A DNA stretch of 64,000 nt from Deinococcus malanensis (GTDB lineage: Bacteria > Deinococcota > Deinococci > Deinococcales > Deinococcaceae): positions 426,636-490,635 of the forward strand of contig NZ_BMPP01000001.1 of the NCBI RefSeq assembly GCF_014647655.1, written 5' to 3'. Shown here piece by piece: positions 28,333-37,285 of the stretch. The first letter of the stretch is position 1, and each line of letters begins with the position of its first letter. A program made the position numbers and the translations under genes. The notes beneath the pieces are model-generated. The model was not told the DNA's origin, did no database searches, and saw nothing but the letters and a program-made list of their open reading frames with translations.

Positions 28333-28409
28333 CAGCAGGCGGCCCTCACTGACGGACGGTCTAATCTGCGCCACCAACCCGGCAGGGCAAAAGGCTTACC
28401 CTGACGCGC

Positions 28410-29429
28410 ATGACTTCGTCCGTTTCTGTTCTGGCCGACTTCCGTTCCGATACCGTGACCACTCCGACTCCCGAGATGCGTCAGGCCATGGCCCAGGCGG
28501 CCGTCGGAGACGATGTCTATGGCGAGGACCCGACCGTCAATGCCCTTCAGGCCGAACTGGCGCGTATTACTGGATTCGAGGCCGGACTGTTCATGCCGTC
28601 GGGCACCATGACCAATCAGGTGGCCATTGCGCTGCACACCCGGCGCGGCGAGGAAGTCGTGTGCGCCGAGGGCAGCCATATTTACGAGTGGGAACTGGGC
28701 ATGATGGCCGCATTCAGCGGAGTGGTGCCGCGTTTCGTGCCGGCTCCGCTGGGAGTCCCGGACCCGGAGGACGTGCGCCTGGCCATCCGGCGCAGCATTC
28801 ACCAGTCGCCCACCGGAATGATCAGCCTGGAAAACACCCACAACAAGGCGGGCGGCACCATTATCCCGCTTGACGTGCTGGCGGCCATTCGTGGAGTGGC
28901 GCAGGAGGAAGGACTGCCGCTGCACCTGGACGGCGCCCGGGTCTTCAACGCCGCTGCCGCACTCGACGTGCCCCTGCGGGAGATCACCCGGCACTTCGAT
29001 ACGGTCAGCATCTGCCTCAGCAAGGGGCTCGGCGCCCCGGTGGGCAGCGTCCTGCTGGGCAGTGCGGCGCACATGAAGCAGGCTCACCGCTACCGCAAGA
29101 TGATGGGCGGCGGGATGCGTCAGGCGGGTGTGCTGGCGGCCGCCGCCCTGGTGGCGGTGCGTGACGGGCCCACCCGGCTGGCCCAGGACCACCGGCGCAC
29201 CCAGCAACTGGCGCAGGCACTGGTGGACGCCGGCTTGAATGTGGACCTGCAGGCGGTCCAGACCAACATCATCTATGCCCGCATGCCACAGGCCCAGGCC
29301 TGCGTGGATGCCTGGGCAGCCAAGGGGGTGCTAGCCAGCGCCCTGGGCCCTAACAGTGTGCGTTTCGTGCTGCACCATCAGGTGACTGACGACGGTCTGG
29401 AGACAGCTATCCGGGTCCTGACCGCCTGA
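28410..29429 (+). CDS. ltaE: low-specificity L-threonine aldolase
   Basis: 339 residues. A PLP fold-type I enzyme: [14 protein letters not shown] at the start, [25 protein letters not shown] with the cofactor Asp, and [14 protein letters not shown] with the Schiff-base Lys. It splits L-threonine or allo-threonine to glycine and acetaldehyde. TACCCT lies 7 nt before the ATG (leaderless). Confidence 0.94.
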   Translation: MTSSVSVLADFRSDTVTTPTPEMRQAMAQAAVGDDVYGEDPTVNALQAELARITGFEAGLFMPSGTMTNQVAIALHTRRGEEVVCAEGSHIYEWELGMMAAFSGVVPRFVPAPLGVPDPEDVRLAIRRSIHQSPTGMISLENTHNKAGGTIIPLDVLAAIRGVAQEEGLPLHLDGARVFNAAAALDVPLREITRHFDTVSICLSKGLGAPVGSVLLGSAAHMKQAHRYRKMMGGGMRQAGVLAAAALVAVRDGPTRLAQDHRRTQQLAQALVDAGLNVDLQAVQTNIIYARMPQAQACVDAWAAKGVLASALGPNSVRFVLHHQVTDDGLETAIRVLTA

Positions 29430-29483
29430 TCTCTGAAGCAAGGGAGCAAGCGGCACTCCAGCGGGGCGCGGTAGGCTGCGCGC

Positions 29484-30473
29484 ATGACCGTCCCGGACGC
29501 ACCGACGCCACCCACCACCAGCTGGCCAGAGGCCGCTCCTGAGCCCGTGCGTGGCGTACGCGCCGTCGACGGTAACCGCGCGGCTCTGACCCTGCTGGTG
29601 GTGCAGAATCTGGTCTCGGGGGTACTGATCGCGCGTGGCGCGCCGCTGGGCCTATCGCTGCTCGCGTCGGCCGCCGTCAACGTGCTGGTGGGACTGCTGC
29701 TGTTCCGGCCGGCCCTGCGCGCACTGGTGCAGGACTCGCGCTGGCGCACGCCGCCTGCCTGGGGGCTGGCCCTGGGTACCTTCGTGCTGGCGTTTCTTGC
29801 GTCGCGCGCGGCGATTCTGTTTTTCGTGACGCTGTTTCCAGAAAGTGCCGAGAGCGTTCCGCAATTTCTGAGCAAGGGTGCGGACCTGTGGCTGCTGCTG
29901 CTGGCGGCTGGGTTACTGGTGCCGTTCCTGGAGGAAGTCGCATTTCGTGGCCTGATGCTGCGGGGACACGAGCGTGTCGCCGGGTTCACCATTGCGGCCG
30001 TCACCTCGTCCTTCGCGTTTTCGGTCGCACATGGCGTGCCTGCCAGTATCGCGGGCATCCTGCCCCTGGCGTACGCCCTGGCACGGGTGGTGCAGCACAG
30101 CGGCAGCCTGTGGAACGCCGTCATCATTCATGTGCTGAACAACACCCTGGCGGTAGGTCTCGGAGCCCTGCTGACCCGTGAGCGGCTGGGCGGGGCCCTC
30201 GCGGACCCTGCTCAGGCCTCGGAACTGCTGGAAAACCCCGCGCTGCGTGTACCGCTGGCAGCCGGGTCGCTGCTATTTGGTGGGGTGGTGCTGCTGGTTA
30301 TGCATCTGTGGCTGACGCCGCGCCTGGACCCACAGATAGAGGCAGCGCGCCGTGGTCCATGGCTGAGTGCGGCCTACGTCGGCGTGGTGCTGTTTGGGCT
30401 GATGGCCGCAGTCATGACGCTGCCCGCCGTGCGCCTGATGATCTCCAGCACGCTGCGTGGCGCGCAGCCGTGA
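29484..30473 (+). CDS. CPBP-family intramembrane glutamic endopeptidase
   Basis: 329 residues with about eight hydrophobic segments. Motif 1 EEVAFRG (diglutamate, near residue 151), motif 2 His in SVAHG and motif 3 His/Asn in IIHVLNNTL are all present, as in Rce1/CAAX-type or bacteriocin-processing proteases. Substrate unknown. TAGGCT is 6 nt before the ATG (leaderless). Its stop overlaps the GTG of a decayed DUF1232 gene. Confidence 0.87.
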   Translation: MTVPDAPTPPTTSWPEAAPEPVRGVRAVDGNRAALTLLVVQNLVSGVLIARGAPLGLSLLASAAVNVLVGLLLFRPALRALVQDSRWRTPPAWGLALGTFVLAFLASRAAILFFVTLFPESAESVPQFLSKGADLWLLLLAAGLLVPFLEEVAFRGLMLRGHERVAGFTIAAVTSSFAFSVAHGVPASIAGILPLAYALARVVQHSGSLWNAVIIHVLNNTLAVGLGALLTRERLGGALADPAQASELLENPALRVPLAAGSLLFGGVVLLVMHLWLTPRLDPQIEAARRGPWLSAAYVGVVLFGLMAAVMTLPAVRLMISSTLRGAQP

Positions 30474-30860
30474 CAGGCTGGCGCCGCCTGCAGGCCGCGG
30501 CGCGCCGGCTCAGGGCCGAATTGCTGGCGGTCAGTCACGCCGCACGTGACCCGCAGACTCCCTGGCCTGCCCGCGCTCTGGCCCTGCTGGTGCTGGCGTA
30601 CGCCCTGAGCCCAATTGATTTGATTCCAGATTTTATTCCGTTACTGGGTCTGCTTGATGACCTGCTGCTGGTTCCCGCCGGGCTGTAGCTGGTCCTGCGC
30701 CTGATCCCGTCACAGGTCCTGGCCGATGCCCGGGCACGGGCCGCCTGCCACCCGCAAAAGCTGGCGCCCAAGTGCCTGGGGCCTGGGACTAACCATGCTG
30801 ATTTACGACCTGCTGGCGACGCTGGGGTGGCACTGGTGGACGCTCCAGCACGGCAACTGA
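30470..30860 (+). pseudogene. DUF1232 (YkvA-like) gene broken by a stop codon and a frameshift
   Basis: Begins at a GTG overlapping the CPBP gene stop. The first 72 codons give the DUF1232 core [29 protein letters not shown], then a TAG at 30686-30688 where the family normally continues 'LxLRLIP'. The same frame does continue LVLRLIPSQVLADARARAA after the stop, and near 30775 homology-like sequence moves to another frame (GLTMLIYDLLATLGWHWW) up to a TGA at 30858. Two lesions argue for a pseudogene rather than readthrough; a sequencing error is also possible for either one. Confidence 0.7.
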
Positions 30861-30915
30861 GTTCCACTTTTACGGCATAGCTGTCGCCCTGATATGGCCG
30901 TTAGAGTGGGTTCGT

Positions 30916-31614
30916 ATGGCCCGCAAGTCCGCTTCCGCTCCGCCCCAAGAGCCCACCGCCCCGCTGCCGGCTGAACTGCTGACCGCACCGGGCGAATTTG
31001 CTGCCCGGTTGGCTCCCACGGAGCCGGTGGGCTGGCGCTATCTGGGGGTGGTGGCGCTGTCGGGAGTGCTGTCTGGGGTGTCGTATGCCCTGCTGGTGCG
31101 GCCTGCAGCCAATCTGGCAGCCGAGGCGGCGCGCACGGCCCCGCCCGGTGTTCTGACCCATGTCACCAACGTGGTGGGTGGGATGTTCCTGACGGCGCTG
31201 ACCTTTGCACTGATGTGGGCCCTCGGACGCCTGGGAGGCGGGCGGGAGAGCCGCAGCGGCGAGGTGTACGGAGCGTCCTTCGCGGTGTTCGTCCCGCTGT
31301 ATCTGCTGGTCATCGTATGGACGCTCCTGACGCCGGGAGTTGCATTCGAGCCCGCAGCGCTTCCAGCTGGAGGTAACGGCACCAGTGTGGAGAACGCGGC
31401 TCTGCGCGCCGCTGCACGCACACCGGCGGCGCTGGCCCTCCTGACCGTCACAGTGGTAGGCCTGGCCGTCCAGTTTGTTCTCGTTTATCAGGCCCTGCGC
31501 GTTCTGACAGGGTCCTTTCCGCGCGCCCTGGCCGGAACCCTGCTCCCTGTCCTGCCAGCTCTGGCAGTGCAGTTGATTGCCATCGCGCCACTGCTGAGCC
31601 GCCGCTGGAGTTGA
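30916..31614 (+). CDS. YIP1-family membrane protein
   Basis: 232 residues with about five hydrophobic segments after a Pro/Ala-rich N-terminus. The APGEFAARLAPTEPVGW start followed by long Val/Leu/Ala helices and a central charged GGGRESRSGEVYGASFAVFVPLY segment fits the Yip1 domain membrane family. Role in bacteria unclear. TAGAGT is 8 nt before the ATG. Confidence 0.72.
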   Translation: MARKSASAPPQEPTAPLPAELLTAPGEFAARLAPTEPVGWRYLGVVALSGVLSGVSYALLVRPAANLAAEAARTAPPGVLTHVTNVVGGMFLTALTFALMWALGRLGGGRESRSGEVYGASFAVFVPLYLLVIVWTLLTPGVAFEPAALPAGGNGTSVENAALRAAARTPAALALLTVTVVGLAVQFVLVYQALRVLTGSFPRALAGTLLPVLPALAVQLIAIAPLLSRRWS

Positions 31615-31632
31615 CCCTGGCCCTGGCCGCTT

Positions 31633-32127
31633 CTATGCTCCGGCGTGGCGCCAGAGATGCCACAGGCCATAGGCGCCAAGCAGCAGGTGCAGCGCCAGCT
31701 TTGCGCCCAGCCCGGTCAGCAGCCCAACCATGGTTCCCCAGGTCGACCGCATGGCCTCGGGCATGGGGCGGCGGGCAACCAGCAGCTCGGCCAGCAGGGC
31801 GCCCAGCAAAGGCCCCACGATCAGGCCAATCGGCCCCAGGAAAATACCGGCAATGCCTCCGATGAGTGCCCCCCAGGCCGCCTGGCGGCTGCCGCCGTAG
31901 CGGCGCGCCCCCCAGGCCGAGGCCAGATTGTCGACCAGCATGGCCGCCACAGCGATAACCAGAAACACCAGCAGGAACGGCAGGTCGCGCCCGGCCTGGA
32001 AGCCGTCCAGCAGAGCCGCCACGGCGGCGCCCGCAAAGATGACCAGTGTGGAGGGCAGCACCGGCACGAAAGTGCCGATCAGGCCAATGACCCACGCGGC
32101 CAAAAAAATCAGGAATGGCAGACTCAT
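31633..32127 (-). CDS. DUF456 membrane protein
   Basis: 164 residues from the ATG at 32127. Hydrophobic throughout; the segments [39 protein letters not shown] and [20 protein letters not shown] are the Gly-rich repeats of DUF456. Function unknown. CATACT lies 7 nt upstream, suggesting a leaderless start on the minus strand. Upstream is the tRNA-fMet unit with its own terminator. Confidence 0.83.
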   Translation of the reverse strand: MSLPFLIFLAAWVIGLIGTFVPVLPSTLVIFAGAAVAALLDGFQAGRDLPFLLVFLVIAVAAMLVDNLASAWGARRYGGSRQAAWGALIGGIAGIFLGPIGLIVGPLLGALLAELLVARRPMPEAMRSTWGTMVGLLTGLGAKLALHLLLGAYGLWHLWRHAGA

Positions 32128-32174
32128 GCCCTTCAGTATGGCGGCGCGGTTGCTGCAGTTCCTGCACGTATAAG

Positions 32175-32199
32175 AAAACCCCACCGGCTGGCGGTGGGG
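32175..32199 (-). terminator. intrinsic terminator of tRNA-fMet
   Basis: Stem CCCCACCG/CGGTGGGG (32179-32186 with 32192-32199), loop of 5, followed on the minus strand by TTTTCTTAT. It lies 6 nt after the tRNA CCA end. Confidence 0.9.
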
Positions 32200-32205
32200 A
32201 TCATT

Positions 32206-32284
<79 letters not shown>

Positions 32285-32351
32285 CCTCTGGTCCTGATTC
32301 TTGCGTTGTGTCGGCCACTTCCTTGCGGGGTGCCGTTTCCAGCGCTCAGAA

Positions 32352-32380
32352 ATAGTACCCCGGAGTCTCCATTCTGTCAA
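32352..32380 (-). promoter_or_regulatory. promoter of tRNA-fMet
   Basis: On the minus strand a consensus TTGACA (32375-32380), an exact 17-bp spacer and TACTAT (32352-32357). Start would be near 32345, leaving about 60 nt of 5' leader to be processed. The strongest sigma-70-type promoter seen in the window. Confidence 0.85.
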
Positions 32381-32683
32381 CACTGGACTGGGGTGGTCCT
32401 GTTCATGATGGCCTCCTCAGCCCATGACCGAAGCAGTGAATTTCGGGGAGTAGGAGAGGCCTGCCGTGTTGCTCGGTCGGCCGCTAATGCCGCCGGCTTC
32501 CAGGCTGCCCTGTGCTTTGGATATGTACTCTGGACACCAGGCGGTGACTTAAGGGGTGGGGTTCCCTGCGAACTGGGTCTGCAGCTCCGTCCTTTCTCCG
32601 ATGAAACTGGACGGCGTGGCGCTTTAAGGGGGGTGCGGGCAAGGGAGGTGGCTGTGTGGCCGGACCCTGGCGTGCTGACACGT
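32381..32683. other. intergenic, no gene recognised
   Basis: About 300 bases between the tRNA promoter and the isopentenyl-diphosphate isomerase promoter. Open frames here run through the tRNA or lack start signals. Nothing recognised. Confidence 0.45.
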
Positions 32684-32695
32684 TAGGCTGGCACA

Positions 32696-33718
32696 GTGAC
32701 GCACCTATCGTCCGGCCCTGGCCTGAGTGTCCGCAAGTTGCGGCATATCGAGGCCTGCCTGCTCCCTGAAAGCCAGTATCAGGGAGTCACCACCGGCCTG
32801 GAGACGGTGCCCTGGCCTTACCGGGCCCTGCCGGAGCTGAATCTGGCAGACGTGGATCTGGGGGTCACCTTCCTGGGCCACCACCTGCAGGCCCCCCTCC
32901 TGATCGGGGCCATGACCGGCGGGGCTGAGCGCGCCGGGCAGATCAACCGCAACCTCGCCATTGCCGCACAGCGCCTGGGAATTGGCCTGATGCTGGGGTC
33001 CCAGCGTGTGATGCTGGAGCGCCCGGAGGTGGCCCCCACCTTCCAGGTCCGTGACGTCGCGCCGGACGTGCTGCTGGTCGGGAACCTGGGCGGGGCGCAG
33101 TTTCTCCTGGGCTACGGCGCCGAGCAGGCGCAGCAGGCTGTGGCGCAGGTCGGCGCCGATGCCCTGGCCATTCATATCAATCCGCTCCAGGAAGCCCTGC
33201 AGGTGGGCGGAGATACCCGCTGGGCGGGCCTGGGGGCGCAGCTGGCTGACCTGGTGCCGTCGCTGCCGTTTCCGGTGATTCTCAAGGAAGTCGGGCATGG
33301 TTTGGATGCCCGCACCGTGCAGGCGGCCGCTGGGATGGGCTTTGGTGCCCTGGATGTGGCGGGCGCAGGCGGGACCAGCTGGGCCCGGGTCGAGGAACTG
33401 GTTTACCACGGGGTCGTACGGCGCCCGGACCTGTGCGAAATCGGCGTGCCCACGGCCCAGGCCCTGCGCGACGCCCGGCAGCAGGCGCCAGCCGTTCCCC
33501 TGATCGCGTCAGGCGGAATCCGCACCGGACTGGACGCGGCTCGGGCGCTGCTGCTGGGCGCACAGGTGGTCGCGGTGGCCCGGCCGCTGCTTGAGCCGGC
33601 GATGGACAGCGCAGAAGCTGTAGAAGCCTGGCTGACCGGCTTCCTTCAGGAACTGCGCGTGTTGCTGTTCGTGGGTGGGTTCGCAGATGTCTCGTCGCTC
33701 TGGGCGTCCAGTTCCTGA
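32696..33718 (+). CDS. fni: isopentenyl-diphosphate delta-isomerase, type 2 (FMN-dependent)
   Basis: 340 residues from a GTG with TAGGCT 6 nt upstream (leaderless). RKLRHIEACL at the N-terminus, LIGAMTGGAERAGQINRNLA, GLMLGSQRVMLERPE, LAIHINPLQEALQ, VILKEVGHGL, LDVAGAGGTSWARVE and SGGIRTGLDAARALLLGA are the type 2 IDI blocks and FMN/phosphate sites. It isomerises IPP to DMAPP for carotenoids and quinones; dxs, the pathway's first enzyme, lies 11 kb away. Its last 73 bp overlap the convergent LtrA gene. Confidence 0.94.
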   Translation: MTHLSSGPGLSVRKLRHIEACLLPESQYQGVTTGLETVPWPYRALPELNLADVDLGVTFLGHHLQAPLLIGAMTGGAERAGQINRNLAIAAQRLGIGLMLGSQRVMLERPEVAPTFQVRDVAPDVLLVGNLGGAQFLLGYGAEQAQQAVAQVGADALAIHINPLQEALQVGGDTRWAGLGAQLADLVPSLPFPVILKEVGHGLDARTVQAAAGMGFGALDVAGAGGTSWARVEELVYHGVVRRPDLCEIGVPTAQALRDARQQAPAVPLIASGGIRTGLDAARALLLGAQVVAVARPLLEPAMDSAEAVEAWLTGFLQELRVLLFVGGFADVSSLWASSS

Positions 33719-34983
33719 GCGATGGTCTCGGGGGCTTCTCCTTCGTCCAGCTGCTCGGTAACTTCTTCTTCAAGTTCTCCAAGACGGCGGGTGACCGGGT
33801 CAGTGGCGACAATCACACTGACCACCACGGTTATGGCGGCTACCAGTCCATGCAGGCGCACAGTATCGAGATCAACAAATCCAAGTGCCGCGGATCCCAG
33901 AGCCCCGACCCACAGGGCGATCAGGCTGCGGTCCAGGCCATGGCGACGCGCGACGCGCCGCGAATTCCAGCGCAGGAAGGACAGCGTGAGCAGAGTTGCG
34001 GCCAGTGGCCAGGCTACAAACTGCTGATTCAGCGCGTCCTTCTTGGCATCCACAGCACTGAGGCCATGGCCGAGGCCTACGCCCAGCATGACCACACTCA
34101 GGGTGAAGGGCAGGTGCCCATAGAGCCACGCCTGCATGCGCTGGACCTGTCCTTCCAGGTGGGCGCCCAGCAGCGGAAGGGTGCGCGCCTGATCGAAATA
34201 AAGGCGCCAGAGGGCCACCGTCAGCAGGATGGCACTCAGCGCGGGGGCCAGGGTGACCAGACTCAGGGCCTGCTGCCGGCTGCCATTGACGACCTCCGTG
34301 ACGATGGCCCCCAGCGCAATGATCTGGAGCAGGCCCACCCGCTCGGGCAGGTGCCCTTCATGGGGGAGGCTGGAGTGCCCGTTGCCTACCCGAGCCTGAA
34401 CCACGGCCGGAATGATCAGGTCAGCCAGCAGCGCGGCACACCACAGGAGGATTTGCAGCGTTGACCCGCCGGGGAGCCAGGCGGAGACCAGCCACACTCC
34501 GGCGGCCAGTGCCAGAGGAGCGCTGGTCTGCTGGGCAAAAGGAGCCCCACCAGGGACCTCACGGGCCAGGGCAAAGTGAATCACCACCTGCAGGACGCGG
34601 TTGGCACCGTAGGCCAGGGCAAACGCCAGCCCGGTGTCTTTCAGATCGCCCCGCAGGGTTAGCGCCAGCATACCCATGGACACCAGCTGCGCCACCGTCC
34701 CCCAGCGATAGGCGCGCGTCTCATTGCCGTAGCGCGCCGCGAGCATGGTGTTACCCGCCCAGGCCCACCAGACCGCCGTGAACATCAGCCCGAACTCACC
34801 GAGATTTTCCAGGTGGGGCGAGTCACCCAGACGTTTGGCCAGCTGGTCAAACGCCACGACAAAAATCAGGTCGAAAAACAGCTCTAGCCACGTAACCTTC
34901 TGGTCGCTGTGGGCAGGGGCGCCAGCCCGGCTCGACGCTTCGTGCTCCTGAATATCGATGGTATCGGGCTCACCGTGCGTCAT
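33646..34983 (-). CDS. low temperature requirement A (LtrA) family membrane protein
   Basis: 445 residues with about 12 hydrophobic segments. The LtrA signature WLELFFDLIFVVAF is near residue 32, followed by MFTAVWWAWAGNTMLAARY. The C-terminal 50 residues are acidic and Ser/Thr-rich, outside the membrane domain. AGGAGG precedes the ATG. Function unknown beyond a Listeria cold-growth phenotype. It sits 31 bp downstream of ruvA on the same strand and its 3' end overlaps fni. Confidence 0.85.
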   Translation of the reverse strand: MTHGEPDTIDIQEHEASSRAGAPAHSDQKVTWLELFFDLIFVVAFDQLAKRLGDSPHLENLGEFGLMFTAVWWAWAGNTMLAARYGNETRAYRWGTVAQLVSMGMLALTLRGDLKDTGLAFALAYGANRVLQVVIHFALAREVPGGAPFAQQTSAPLALAAGVWLVSAWLPGGSTLQILLWCAALLADLIIPAVVQARVGNGHSSLPHEGHLPERVGLLQIIALGAIVTEVVNGSRQQALSLVTLAPALSAILLTVALWRLYFDQARTLPLLGAHLEGQVQRMQAWLYGHLPFTLSVVMLGVGLGHGLSAVDAKKDALNQQFVAWPLAATLLTLSFLRWNSRRVARRHGLDRSLIALWVGALGSAALGFVDLDTVRLHGLVAAITVVVSVIVATDPVTRRLGELEEEVTEQLDEGEAPETIAQELDAQSDETSANPPTNSNTRSS

Positions 34984-35014
34984 GACCGGTGCCTCCTGGC
35001 AGTCGCCGGGCGCA

Positions 35015-35614
35015 TCAGCGCAGGCGCCCCAGACCCTTGCGGATCAGCGCGTCGGCGCTCTGGGTAGGGTCAGCGCCCAGCAGTTCCGCCACGACGCCGC
35101 GGACCTGGGCCTCCCGGAAACCCAGAGCCAGCAGCGCCTCGATGGCGTCGCGCCCAGCGGTACTCGACACCGGCGTCGCCCGGGCGCCGGCTGGAACGCC
35201 CGCCGCGGCCAGATGTTCGGGAACCTTGTTCTGCAACTCCAGGACCAGCCGCTCGGCAGTCTTTTTTCCAACGCCGGACACACTCGACAGCAGCTTGGCG
35301 TCACCGGCCATCAGGCCCTGGGCCAGGGCCGAGACCGGCATGGCCGACAGCAGGCTCAGGCCCAGCTTGGGGCCCACCCCACTTACCCCGGTGACCAGAT
35401 CAAACAGCTTGAGGCTGTCGGCGTCAGAAAAGCCGAACAGCAGCTGGGCATCTTCACGCACCACGAAGCGGGTACTCAGCTCGGCCGTCTGTCCGACCAC
35501 CAGCTTGCCCAGAGTTCCAGCAGGACACTGCACCTCGTAGCCGACACCGCCGGCAACGATCACGGCGCTGCTGTCCCTTACTTCACGCACGACGCCGGAC
35601 AGGTAAGCAATCAC
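35015..35614 (-). CDS. ruvA: Holliday junction branch migration protein RuvA
   Basis: 199 residues from a GTG (VIAYLSGVV), chosen over the ATG three codons upstream because TAGAAT lies exactly 7 nt before the GTG. The OB fold, tandem HhH motifs (LVTGVSGVGPKLGLSLL and LSSVSGVGKKTAERLV) and the C-terminal domain III (ALLALGFREAQVRGVV) are all present. It binds Holliday junctions as a tetramer and loads RuvB for branch migration. ruvB and ruvC are not in the window. Confidence 0.94.
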   Translation of the reverse strand: MIAYLSGVVREVRDSSAVIVAGGVGYEVQCPAGTLGKLVVGQTAELSTRFVVREDAQLLFGFSDADSLKLFDLVTGVSGVGPKLGLSLLSAMPVSALAQGLMAGDAKLLSSVSGVGKKTAERLVLELQNKVPEHLAAAGVPAGARATPVSSTAGRDAIEALLALGFREAQVRGVVAELLGADPTQSADALIRKGLGRLR

Positions 35615-35677
35615 GCCCGCCATTCTAGAGGGGGCCTGTTGTTGACACCCGCACCCCACCACTTTGAAATGGTGTAC

Positions 35678-36283
35678 GTGCCTCTCATCCGCGCTTCGCG
35701 CCCCACGGACCGTGACGCCCTGTACGACATCTGCCTCAAAACAGCGGACAGCGGCCAGGACGGGACCCACCTGTACCAGGACCCGGAACTGATCGGGCAC
35801 GTCTACGCCGGGCCGTATCTGGCCCACCAGCCGCAGTTCGCCTTTGTGCTGGAGGATGACCTGGGCGCCAGCGGCTATGTGATCGGCGCGCTGGACACGG
35901 CCGCGTTCAATGAAACCCTGGAGCGCGAGTGGTGGTCCGCGTTGCGTCTACGCTACCCCGACCCGACCGTGTCTGCCCCCGAGCGCAGCCGGGACGAGGC
36001 CGTCATGCACCAGATTCATCACCCGCGCCCGGCCGATCCCGAGATCACGTCGGCCTACCCTTCACACCTGCACATTGACCTGTTGCCCCGCACCCAGGGT
36101 GGGGGCCATGGACGGCAGCTGCTGTTCACCCTGTTCGAGGCGCTGCGCGAGGCCGGGTCTCCTGGGGTTCATCTGGGCGTGGGCGGACGCAACACCAACG
36201 CCCGGGCGTTCTACCGTCATATCGGCTTTCAGGAACTGCAGGCCATGCCCGATGGCGGGGCCGTGATGGGCTGGAAGCTGTAA
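35678..36283 (+). CDS. GNAT N-acetyltransferase, O-GlcNAcase-C-terminal-like
   Basis: 201 residues. I prefer the GTG at 35678: TTGACA (35642-35647), a 17-bp spacer and TGAAAT place the start 7 nt after a -10-like element; an ATG at 35669 is the alternative. LRIR-type start PLIRASRPTDRDALYDIC, a central region HLHIDLLPRTQGGGHGRQLL with the acetyl-CoA loop, and NARAFYRHIGFQEL at the end are GNAT motifs. The HLYQDPELIGHVYAGPYL segment resembles acetyltransferase domains attached to bacterial O-GlcNAcases. Acceptor unknown. Confidence 0.82.
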   Translation: MPLIRASRPTDRDALYDICLKTADSGQDGTHLYQDPELIGHVYAGPYLAHQPQFAFVLEDDLGASGYVIGALDTAAFNETLEREWWSALRLRYPDPTVSAPERSRDEAVMHQIHHPRPADPEITSAYPSHLHIDLLPRTQGGGHGRQLLFTLFEALREAGSPGVHLGVGGRNTNARAFYRHIGFQELQAMPDGGAVMGWKL

Positions 36284-36292
36284 AACCGCTGG

Positions 36293-37018
36293 TCAGGACA
36301 GACGGGCCCAGGCCAGTGTCTCCTGCACGATGGCGGACCAGTCCGGCTCCCGGGGCTCGTGGGCCATACCGCCGATTTCCAGCAGGCGGGCCCCGGATGC
36401 CGCCGCGAAACTGCGCCCTTCTTCCCGGGGACAGACCTGGTCCTCGGTGCCGACCACCAGCAGCGCGGGAACTTTCAGGGTGTGCGCGTGCGTCAGCGGC
36501 GAGCCGTCCTGCCATTGCTCAGGTGTCAGGACGGCGTCGTAATAACGCCTGAGGATGTTCAGGGAAGCAGTCTCATAGACACGGCGCAGGTCAGTCGGGG
36601 CGCTGACTGCAACCACGTGCGTGGCAGGGGTGTCCTGGGTCGTTGCGGTCAACAGGGCGATCAGGCCCCCCATGCTGAAGCCGAGCATCACAACCGGACC
36701 CTGCACGGCCATTTGCTTGGAAAGCCAGTTCAGGGCCAGCCGGGTCTGGAGGGCGCCGCTGCGTCCGTAGTCGTCACAGCCGCTGGACCCTCGCCATCCG
36801 CGGCTGGACAGACTGACCGCATGCCATCCGGCCTGGGCAAACAGGCGCGCAGGTCCGGCCATGGCGCTGGCATCCTGGCCCCAGCCATGAAGCAGCAGTA
36901 CGGCGGGCGCCAGCTGGGGCTGCGCCCAGCCGTAACCGCCCAGGACGCCGTCCGGCAGGGGAACCGTGACGCGCTCAGCGCCGGGAAGGGCAGGCAGATC
37001 CAGGCCGGGGATGGTCAC
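36293..37018 (-). CDS. alpha/beta hydrolase
   Basis: 241 residues from a GTG. The oxyanion strand LLLHGWGQDA, the nucleophile elbow GFSMGG (Ser near residue 117), acid Asp in VGTEDQVC and catalytic His in GMAHEP form a full triad. Lid helices are short. Substrate unknown; similar to small esterases or peptidase-like dienelactone hydrolases. Divergent from the metG leader. Confidence 0.85.
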   Translation of the reverse strand: MTIPGLDLPALPGAERVTVPLPDGVLGGYGWAQPQLAPAVLLLHGWGQDASAMAGPARLFAQAGWHAVSLSSRGWRGSSGCDDYGRSGALQTRLALNWLSKQMAVQGPVVMLGFSMGGLIALLTATTQDTPATHVVAVSAPTDLRRVYETASLNILRRYYDAVLTPEQWQDGSPLTHAHTLKVPALLVVGTEDQVCPREEGRSFAAASGARLLEIGGMAHEPREPDWSAIVQETLAWARLS

Positions 37019-37085
37019 AGCCCATTGTGAACCAGCCGCCGCCCGCTAGGCCATTGCTATGATCTTCTGGCCGTGCGCGCCAGGG

Positions 37086-37097
37086 TAGGGTAGAGGC
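37086..37097 (+). promoter_or_regulatory. -10 element of the metG leader transcript
   Basis: TAGGGT at 37086-37091, then 6 nt to an ATG at 37098. This is the same spacing as the leaderless genes around it, so the transcript probably begins at or next to that ATG. Confidence 0.65.
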
Positions 37098-37145
37098 ATG
37101 ATTTTTCGTGACATTCAGATGATGTGCATGCCCCGCTGCTCCTGA
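37098..37145 (+). CDS. metG leader peptide, 15 residues, four Met
   Basis: The frame reads [15 protein letters not shown] then TGA. Met occurs at positions 1, 8, 9 and 11, so three Met codons fall within four codons, far above chance in a peptide this size. It is leaderless (TAGGGT 6 nt upstream). It lies 140 nt before methionyl-tRNA synthetase, and its 3' end forms one arm of a hairpin that competes with the downstream terminator. By analogy with pheST and amino-acid biosynthesis leaders, ribosome stalling at the Met codons when charged tRNA-Met is scarce would favour readthrough into metG. Peptide and spacing are read directly; regulation is inference. Confidence 0.7.
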   Translation: MIFRDIQMMCMPRCS

Positions 37146-37200
37146 ACCATGCAGGAGCTGTCTGGGGCGATTCCACTGTGGAATCGCCCCATCTTTTCTG
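37130..37200 (+). promoter_or_regulatory. metG attenuator: competing antiterminator and intrinsic terminator
   Basis: Terminator: perfect 12-bp stem GGGGCGATTCCA (37164-37175) with 37179-37190, 3-nt loop, then ATCTTTTCTG. Alternative: GCTCCTG (37138-37144) pairs with CAGGAGC (37152-37158), and GCCCC (37130-37134) with GGGGC (37164-37168), which would tie up the 5' arm of the terminator. A ribosome finishing the leader at the stop (37143-37145) would cover the first arm and let the terminator form. Confidence 0.7.
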
Positions 37201-37285
37201 AATGGCAGGCTTTTTCCGTATGCTTGGGAGGTTGTCCGGCCTGCCTCTCATCAGGGTAAGCGCCGGCCCCGGAGGAGAGATCAGC

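Noticed and set aside
37019..37285. T-box or S-adenosylmethionine riboswitch before metG
   Set aside because: No T-box sequence, specifier loop or SAM-type junction is seen; the Met-codon leader explains the terminator better.
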